Shown: positions 1-4,167 of the stretch, in pieces
Position numbering within the stretch: the first letter of the stretch is position 1
Layout of the letters: every line of letters starts with the position of its first letter
NCBI GenBank assembly: GCA_041740375.1
Contig: JBGSMB010000055.1
Coordinates: forward strand, 1-6,511
Length of the DNA stretch: 6,511 bases
From: JBGSMB01 sp041740375
GTDB lineage: Bacteria; Patescibacteriota; Saccharimonadia; Saccharimonadales; JAGQMS01
Direction: 5' to 3'
Translations under genes and position numbers: made by a program
The notes under the pieces: generated by a model
Databases searched by the model: none
Seen by the model: only the letters and a program-made list of their open reading frames with translations
Told to the model about the DNA's origin: nothing

Positions 1-1
1 A

Positions 2-427
2 TTTTCTTCCTATGCTTTTATTGCGTTTATGCAAGAACGTTTTGATCTTGCGGCACTCTGCTTCTTAATCGTTGGCGCATTACTTGCATTCCTCTGGTTT
101 AATATACCTCCAGCTCGCTTTTTTATGTCGGATACAGGCACTATGCCGCTAACCATCGGATTGGCTGTGGTGGCGTTCCTGACTAATACGGTTCTATTGC
201 TGCCTATTATTGCTTTTCCACTGGTAGTATCTATCGGATCGGTTGTATTGCAACTTACTTCAAAAAAGTTTAGAGGCGGAAAAAAGATACTTATTGCCGC
301 GCCACTCCACAATCACTTGCAGCTCGCTGGTTGGCCGGGGCCTAAGGTGACAATGAGGTACTGGGTAATTACGTTTATGTGTTCGACTGTTGGACTTGTT
401 ATTTTTCTAACAGGCGGCTATTTATGA
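2..427 (+). CDS. mraY: Phospho-N-acetylmuramoyl-pentapeptide-transferase (MraY), C-terminal part; 5' end outside window
   Basis: Integral membrane enzyme that moves phospho-MurNAc-pentapeptide from its UDP carrier to undecaprenyl phosphate, forming lipid I at the inner face of the membrane. The frame is open from the left edge, so the ATG at 29 is internal; 141 codons and the stop are visible. Seen: the family block FLWFNIPPARFFMSDTGT (visible residues 30-47), whose Asp44 matches the MraY active-site Asp of the xGDxGS motif. Hydrophobic segments follow at about 51-72 and 120-138. The late cytoplasmic block APLHNHLQLAGWPGPKV (100-116) corresponds to the usual APxHHHxExxGWPExxV. Odd: the middle His of the HHH triad is Asn, and the Glu after GWP is Gly. 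The stop TGA overlaps the ftsW start in an ATGA. Family identity is secure from these two blocks plus the neighbouring ftsW and murG. Confidence 0.93.
   Translation, partial: FSSYAFIAFMQERFDLAALCFLIVGALLAFLWFNIPPARFFMSDTGTMPLTIGLAVVAFLTNTVLLLPIIAFPLVVSIGSVVLQLTSKKFRGGKKILIAAPLHNHLQLAGWPGPKVTMRYWVITFMCSTVGLVIFLTGGYL
412..417 (+). promoter_or_regulatory. Ribosome binding site for ftsW
   Basis: AGGCGG lies six bases before the ATG at 424, inside the last codons of mraY. It differs from AGGAGG at one base. It supports 424 over the upstream in-frame ATG at 379, which would overlap mraY by 49 nt and add an N-terminal stretch that does not look like FtsW. Confidence 0.55.
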
Positions 428-1659
428 GAGCAAGACAAGTACGTTCAACTGCTCAAGATGTGCGTCGGCACAAGCCGGACTATTTATTAGTAGTTGTATC
501 GGGCATATTGCTGAGTATAGGCGTACTCTTGATGGTCGCTATAAGTCCAGCACTTACTGCTCAAAGTGGTGTGCCGGGGAGCTACTTTGTTACAAGACAG
601 CTCATGGCATGCTTAATCGGAGTTGTCTTATTTTTGATATTTTCTCGAGTTAGCACAAAGACGTTACGCCTCATTAGCAAACCATTAATCGTTGCTTCTG
701 CGGTCGCCGCTATGCTTGTCGTCATTATTTCTGGAGTAGCATTTAGGTGGATTCAGATAGGAGGATTATCGTTTCAGCCAGCTGAGCTTATAAAATTTAC
801 TATTGTCATAGTAGGTTCTTTGTTTGTCGCCGATAGAGTGCGCGAGGGTAATTATAATGACGATAAGAAAACACTAGTTCCGATTGGCATTGGTATGGCA
901 GTAGTTGCATTCGTTGTTGTGATTCTAGAGAGGGATTTAGGTTCTATGGTAGTGATGGTAGCAATCATGCTGAGTATAATGCTCGTCGCTAACATTCCTC
1001 TCAAGAAGCTATTTATATTAGGCGCAATAATCGTAGCTTTAGGGGGTGTAATGATAGCGAGTACTCCATACAGGCGTGATAGATTTTCTACGTTTCTAAA
1101 TCCGTCGCAAGATTGTGCATTTGAGGGCTATCACGCATGTCAGGCGTTGATTGCAGTGGGTTCCGGTGGTTTAGTCGGCTTAGGTCTAGGAAACAGCGTA
1201 CAGGCCTATGGGTATCTTCCAGAAGCATCCAATGACTCAATCTTTGCAATCTATGCCGAAAAGTTTGGCTTCGCTGGAAGTTTACTGTTAATCGTTCTGT
1301 ATGGAGTGCTATTTTCAAGGATCATAAAGATCATGCAACATACCAGTGATATGACGATGCGACTCGTATCTGCTGGTGTACTTGGCTGGCTGGCGGTCCA
1401 AACTGCAATCAATATAGGCGCAATGCTAGGCTTATTGCCACTCAAAGGCATCACTTTGCCATTTATTAGCTACGGTGGCACCAGCATAATGTTTGTTATG
1501 GCTTCACTTGGTCTAGTATTCGGAGCATCAGCAGTTACCTCTGCGAGAAAAGTTACTAGTTTTGGAGAAGGGAGTATGCAATCTGATGAAAGAGAAAACA
1601 ATTCTTATGTCGGGCGGAGGTACAGCCGGCCACATCACGCCAGTATTGTTCGTCGCTAA
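424..1659 (+). CDS. ftsW: SEDS-family septal peptidoglycan glycosyltransferase FtsW
   Basis: Polytopic membrane protein that polymerises lipid II into glycan strands at the division septum, normally paired with a class B penicillin-binding protein. The 411 residues fit the family. About ten hydrophobic segments are visible (roughly 20-41, 59-74, 86-106, 118-136, 151-168, 173-189, 195-212, 282-299, 316-337, 353-372). SEDS signatures seen: RWIQIGGLSFQPAELIK (108-124), ERDLGSM (169-175, in place of the usual QPDLGT), GLGLGNSVQ (253-261), YLPEASNDSIFA (264-275) and GLLPLKGITLPFISYGGTS (336-354). Asp271 aligns with the essential extracellular-loop Asp of the xTDFIF motif. FtsW is preferred over RodA because of the GNSVQ and KGxTLPxISYGG wording and the mraY/murG neighbours. 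The start overlaps the mraY stop. The last 24 codons are read out of phase through the murG start and give a basic tail. Confidence 0.95.
   Translation: MRARQVRSTAQDVRRHKPDYLLVVVSGILLSIGVLLMVAISPALTAQSGVPGSYFVTRQLMACLIGVVLFLIFSRVSTKTLRLISKPLIVASAVAAMLVVIISGVAFRWIQIGGLSFQPAELIKFTIVIVGSLFVADRVREGNYNDDKKTLVPIGIGMAVVAFVVVILERDLGSMVVMVAIMLSIMLVANIPLKKLFILGAIIVALGGVMIASTPYRRDRFSTFLNPSQDCAFEGYHACQALIAVGSGGLVGLGLGNSVQAYGYLPEASNDSIFAIYAEKFGFAGSLLLIVLYGVLFSRIIKIMQHTSDMTMRLVSAGVLGWLAVQTAINIGAMLGLLPLKGITLPFISYGGTSIMFVMASLGLVFGASAVTSARKVTSFGEGSMQSDERENNSYVGRRYSRPHHASIVRR
1568..1574 (+). promoter_or_regulatory. Probable ribosome binding site for murG, inside ftsW
   Basis: AAGGGAG lies 11 bases before the ATG at 1586, a little farther than ideal. 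It is the best Shine-Dalgarno-like stretch near the alternatives: the TTG at 1562 has none, and the ATG at 1607 has only a weak purine run. It supports 1586 as the murG start and hence the long overlap with ftsW. Confidence 0.5.
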
Positions 1660-2755
1660 AGCAATAAAAACACGCTCTCCCGATATAAAACTCGTATACG
1701 TGTTAGAGAAGGGGAGTCGCTTTACGAGTCTCGTTGAGGATGCGGCAATATTTGATGAAGTACATTATATATATGCAGGGAAGTGGCGTCGCTATAATGA
1801 CACTTCCACTATGTCGAAAATACTGGATATAAAAACTAATTTTCTGAATTTTATTGATATCGGAAAGACATTAGCCGGATTTTTCCAATCACTACTTCTA
1901 TTTATGCAAGTAAAACCTAGCGTCGTTTTTGCCAAGGGCGGATTTGTTGTTGTTCCGGTAGGGTATGCGGCACGAGTTTTCGGTACAAAATTAGTTACTC
2001 ACGACTCCGACGCTTCTCCTGGTCTCGCAAATAAAATAATTAGTAAATGGGCAGTATACCGTACCGTTGCGTCGAAATCGACAGCTCTTGCGTATAACAA
2101 CCAAAAAACTAGAGTCGTCGGTATTCCAATAAATAGCGCCTATCAAGAAGTAGATGTGTCTAAGAAGAAGCATATCAAGACTAGTTTAGGCGTGCCTGAT
2201 GACAAAAGACTCATAGTTATTATAGGTGGTAGCCAGGGCGCAAGGAAACTAAACGAAAGCATGCAGCTCGCAATGCAAGCAGTCATAGATAGAGAAGTCC
2301 CCGCATATTTCTGTTGGGTTGTAGGAAAAAATAATCAAACCGAATGTAGTAAGTGGCTAGAATCGCAGAATAGTAAACTCAGGAACGCTGTACATATACT
2401 CGGCTTTGCAAATAACATGCCAGATTGGTTTGCGGCGTCCGATGTTGTCGTAAGTAGGGGAGGGGCAACTACACTTGCCGAAATAGTTGCCGCACGAGCA
2501 GTAGCAATAATAATACCTGCAAGTTTTTTGCCCGGCGACCACCAATCAGATAATGCTCTCGAGCTTTCGAGCGCTGGTGCAGCGATTTGTATTCAGGATA
2601 TGGCAGAAAGCGGATCTATAGCAGAGCAAATTACCGAAGAATTATTACGCCTACTAAACGATGATGAATATTTCACATCGATGAAGGAAGCCTTAAGAAA
2701 AATTGATGTGCCGAACGCAAGCGAGGAGCTAGCGGAGATACTGGTAGGGTTATGA
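1586..2755 (+). CDS. murG: UDP-GlcNAc:lipid I N-acetylglucosaminyltransferase MurG
   Basis: Peripheral inner-membrane GT-B glycosyltransferase (GT28) that adds GlcNAc to lipid I to give lipid II, the substrate FtsW polymerises. The 389 residues are slightly longer than typical. Seen: the N-domain glycine loop GGGTAGHITP (10-19), the GKWRRY loop (65-70), AKGGFVVVPVG (116-126), HDSDASPGLANK (139-150), the C-domain loop GGSQGARKLN (214-223), SRGGATTLAEI (290-300) with Glu299 in the position known to bind the UDP-GlcNAc ribose, and DHQSDNALEL (318-327), matching the Q-x-x-N-A nucleotide-sugar segment. The HDSD/PGLANK and GKxRRY wording is the variant I associate with clostridial, Bacillus and CPR MurG rather than the E. 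coli HEQN form. The start at 1586 is chosen for its ribosome site; it lies 74 nt inside ftsW. The stop overlaps the next gene in an ATGA, so translation is probably coupled. Confidence 0.95.
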   Translation: MKEKTILMSGGGTAGHITPVLFVAKAIKTRSPDIKLVYVLEKGSRFTSLVEDAAIFDEVHYIYAGKWRRYNDTSTMSKILDIKTNFLNFIDIGKTLAGFFQSLLLFMQVKPSVVFAKGGFVVVPVGYAARVFGTKLVTHDSDASPGLANKIISKWAVYRTVASKSTALAYNNQKTRVVGIPINSAYQEVDVSKKKHIKTSLGVPDDKRLIVIIGGSQGARKLNESMQLAMQAVIDREVPAYFCWVVGKNNQTECSKWLESQNSKLRNAVHILGFANNMPDWFAASDVVVSRGGATTLAEIVAARAVAIIIPASFLPGDHQSDNALELSSAGAAICIQDMAESGSIAEQITEELLRLLNDDEYFTSMKEALRKIDVPNASEELAEILVGL

Positions 2756-3621
2756 AATCACTGAAAAAAGAAAAAGAGCAAAAAAAAGCAAGCGGACGCG
2801 AACAGTACTCTCGTCAAAAGCTACAGAATAGCTACTATCGCCCCGACAGGCCAGCGGCAACTAGGCAGGAAAAGATAGGCGGGATGCGCAGAGTTCTTCG
2901 AATAATAATCGTCTTGTGTATACTCGGCATGATCGGATATCTCATATATTCAAGTAGGACGCCGATTATTAGAATTAGTGATACATCAAGACCGACACAA
3001 GAAGTTGCAGTGTACAGGAATTCTATCGAAGAAATTTTAAATGGCTCTCCTCTGTACGTTACAAAGTTGAGTTTTGATTATAATGGCCTCTCAGAACAGC
3101 TTCGCAAGCGACATCCTGAGATATCCTCAGTAAACTCTAGTTTTGGACTAATAGGTGACCAACCCGTAATTAGCCTAAGTTTTTATGAGCCAGCGTTTTT
3201 GGCTACATCGAACGAACGACAATGGATTATAGACTCTAGGGGGGTAGCGGTTACCGAACTTTCCACGGATCAATTAAAAGCAAGATACTCCACTCTAGTA
3301 AATATAAATGATGACATTGGCCTTATAGATGGTCCGGGTGATGCGCTAATAAGTAGCGGCGACGCAGAATATATCAAAGCACTTATTGATCAGCTTGAAG
3401 GGAAGGGTTATGTAGTAAAAAGTATAACAGTTCCTAGTAGTCCTAGAGAACTCGATATTGTTCTTGACAGAGAGAGCTTTAGAATCCGCTTCAGTCTAGA
3501 CCAACAGGCAGAAGAGCAGGCGGGTGCAGCAATTGCCGCTATGGCAACTCTCAAAAAAAGCGGACAGACTATTCAAGAGTACTTAGACGTACGTCCGGGT
3601 GAGAAAGTATATTGGAAGTAG
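2752..3621 (+). CDS. ftsQ: FtsQ/DivIB-like bitopic cell division protein
   Basis: Probable divisome scaffold (FtsQ in Gram-negatives, DivIB in Gram-positives) that links early and late division proteins outside the membrane. Seen in 289 residues: a Lys/Arg/Gln-rich cytoplasmic head (1-47), one transmembrane helix (about 48-67, IIIVLCILGMIGYLIY), then an extracytoplasmic domain. A POTRA-like stretch (about 72-140) contains HPEISSVN (121-128), followed by the beta-domain-like stretch YEPAFLATSNERQWIIDSRG (145-164), which resembles the FtsQ pattern of an E-x-P/A turn and an I-D-x-x-G strand end. It closes with LDVRPGEKVYWK (278-289), like the family's terminal IDLR...KVYYK strand. Sequence similarity is weak, so the call rests on topology, the closing motif and position after murG. 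The ATG overlaps the murG stop. It is the last gene of the + strand cluster seen here; no murC precedes it and no ftsA/ftsZ follows. Confidence 0.75.
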   Translation: MKSLKKEKEQKKASGREQYSRQKLQNSYYRPDRPAATRQEKIGGMRRVLRIIIVLCILGMIGYLIYSSRTPIIRISDTSRPTQEVAVYRNSIEEILNGSPLYVTKLSFDYNGLSEQLRKRHPEISSVNSSFGLIGDQPVISLSFYEPAFLATSNERQWIIDSRGVAVTELSTDQLKARYSTLVNINDDIGLIDGPGDALISSGDAEYIKALIDQLEGKGYVVKSITVPSSPRELDIVLDRESFRIRFSLDQQAEEQAGAAIAAMATLKKSGQTIQEYLDVRPGEKVYWK

Positions 3622-3635
3622 CCCTCTACCCTATA

Positions 3636-3657
3636 TGTTCGTAATTTGTTCATTTTA
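3636..3657 (+). repeat. Imperfect 22-bp direct repeat, copy 1
   Basis: Begins TGTTCGTAA and continues to TGTTC and TTTA. It matches 18 of 22 positions with the copy at 4146-4167, 510 bp away. Each copy contains two TGTTC units 11 bp apart. The copies sit near the two edges of the intergenic region. An 18/22 match is near chance level for a region this size and AT content. Confidence 0.35.
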
Positions 3658-3790
3658 AGAAACGATCTAATTATTATAAAAAACATATATAAATAATAAA
3701 AATACAAAAAAGCAAATAATACTCCAAAAATTGAGAGGCGGGGAGGAAAGCATATAAAAATACAATAGTTAATAAAATGCAAATAGATAG

Positions 3791-3815
3791 TTGTGGAAAA
3801 CTATATTGTGGAAAA
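3791..3815 (+). repeat. Tandem pair of TTGTGGAAAA elements, DnaA-box-like
   Basis: TTGTGGAAAA occurs at 3791-3800 and 3806-3815, a 15-bp period. On the - strand each reads TTTTCCACA, one base from the E. coli DnaA box TTATCCACA and identical to the form described for the cyanobacterium Synechocystis. A one-mismatch third site, TTTTCCACG, lies at 4034-4042 on the + strand. The repeat is plain in the sequence; binding by DnaA is inference. The first copy is also flanked by ATAG and CTAT. Confidence 0.4.
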
Positions 3816-3830
3816 ATAATGCGACATTAC
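3812..3830 (-). terminator. Weak intrinsic-terminator-like hairpin for the - strand transcript
   Basis: Read on the - strand: GTAATG, loop TCG, CATTAT, then a run of T. The stem is five Watson-Crick pairs plus one G-U pair, mostly A-U, and lies about 335 nt beyond the ATPase stop codon. The small GC content makes it a poor terminator; it is the best hairpin-plus-U candidate for that strand. Confidence 0.2.
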
Positions 3831-3958
3831 GAAAAAGCAACACAGAATCAAATACACATCAGTGTGAAAGTTAGTTAAAAACATACCACATAGCCGGATT
3901 AGCTGGATACCCCCCTTACAATAGAACGTATCACAAGGCATTATATATATGGAGATAT

Positions 3959-3986
3959 ATGTCGTAAAAGATATATTGTGCGACAT
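3959..3986. repeat. Inverted repeat ATGTCG...CGACAT
   Basis: A perfect 6-bp inverted repeat with a 16-base spacer. GATATAT occurs just before the left arm and again in the spacer. GCGACAT is also found at 3821-3827, and ATAATGCGA occurs twice in the region (3816-3824 and 3990-3998). Could be an RNA hairpin or a protein site; short enough to be chance. Confidence 0.3.
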
Positions 3987-3998
3987 GAGATAATGCGA

Positions 3999-4010
3999 AA
4001 CACATGTGTT
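3999..4010. repeat. Perfect 12-bp palindrome AACACATGTGTT
   Basis: All twelve bases are self-complementary with no spacer, the form expected of a dimeric regulator site. It lies between two gene ends rather than before a gene, so no target promoter is evident. Confidence 0.4.
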
Positions 4011-4038
4011 CTCACCCATGACTTTCATGCGCATTTTC

Positions 4039-4063
4039 CACGTTCATTCGTGTTTGGGTTTTT
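4039..4063 (+). terminator. Weak terminator-like hairpin with T-rich tail for the + strand transcript
   Basis: CACG, loop TTCATT, CGTG, then TTTGGGTTTTT. The stem is only four pairs but GC-containing, and it is the one place in the region where a hairpin precedes a T-rich stretch on the + strand. It lies about 420 nt after the ftsQ-like gene, far for its own terminator. Confidence 0.2.
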
Positions 4064-4064
4064 A

Positions 4065-4092
4065 ATGATCCCTTCACCACTCGCCGGATCGT
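4065..4092. repeat. Stem-loop ATGATCC / GGATCGT
   Basis: Seven possible pairs (one is G-U) closing a 14-base loop. It is one of the more stable potential RNA hairpins of the region, and on the - strand it would lie in the 3' untranslated RNA of the ATPase gene. No T-run follows on either strand. Confidence 0.3.
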
Positions 4093-4114
4093 GTTCTTTG
4101 CCTTTATGTATGGG

Positions 4115-4126
4115 TTTAGTACTAAA
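4115..4126. repeat. Perfect 12-bp palindrome TTTAGTACTAAA
   Basis: A second fully self-complementary 12-mer, 39 bp downstream of the ATPase stop codon on the - strand. It has no spacer, so it would make a poor RNA hairpin and a better dimeric protein site. Function unknown. Confidence 0.4.
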
Positions 4127-4145
4127 ACTAATTTCTATGCATTAG

Positions 4146-4167
4146 TGTTCGTAAAATGTTCGCTTTA
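4146..4167 (+). repeat. Imperfect 22-bp direct repeat, copy 2
   Basis: Partner of 3636-3657. This copy runs into the stop codon of the - strand ATPase gene (4165-4167), and its last bases are part of CGCTTTAGCG, a three-pair hairpin spanning that stop. Confidence 0.35.

Larger units (their letters stand above)
3622..4164. other. 543-bp AT-rich convergent intergenic region, no gene recognised
   Basis: It lies between the 3' ends of the division cluster (+) and the ATPase gene (-), so no promoter for either is expected here. The first half is strongly A-rich on the + strand. Two - strand reading frames (3801-4034 and one running from 3782 into ftsQ) lack a ribosome site and family motifs and look fortuitous. 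I found no tRNA, tmRNA, SRP RNA or RNase P RNA core. What it does hold is listed separately: paired DnaA-box-like elements, palindromes, an edge-to-edge direct repeat and weak terminator-like hairpins. Confidence 0.7.

Noticed and set aside
379..423. In-frame upstream ATG as the ftsW start
   Set aside because: It would add 15 residues with no FtsW character and overlap mraY by 49 nt; 424 has a close AGGCGG and an ATGA coupling with mraY.
2000..2038. MurG motif HDSDASPGLANK instead of HEQNxxPGLTN as a possible loss of function
   Set aside because: The HESD/PGLANK form is, to my knowledge, a known variant in clostridial, Bacillus and CPR MurG, so it is a lineage trait and not damage.
3573..3782. 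69-codon hydrophobic reading frame on the - strand
   Set aside because: Its hydrophobicity follows from the A-rich + strand. It runs into the 3' end of the ftsQ-like gene and has no ribosome site.
3734..3850. RNase P RNA-like words: GGGGAGGAAAG followed later by ACAGAA
   Set aside because: The first resembles the conserved 5' P4 strand, but it is not followed by the TCC of the motif, no specificity-domain motifs are present, and the two words are only about 100 bases apart. The match is too short to call.
3893..3912. tRNA-like start GCCGGATTAGCTGG
   Set aside because: No anticodon arm, no TTCGA-type T loop and no complementary ATCCGGC acceptor strand downstream.
3801..4034. 77-codon reading frame on the - strand
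   Set aside because: No Shine-Dalgarno sequence, Cys/Tyr/His-heavy composition without a motif, and it lies across the repeats of an AT-rich intergenic region.
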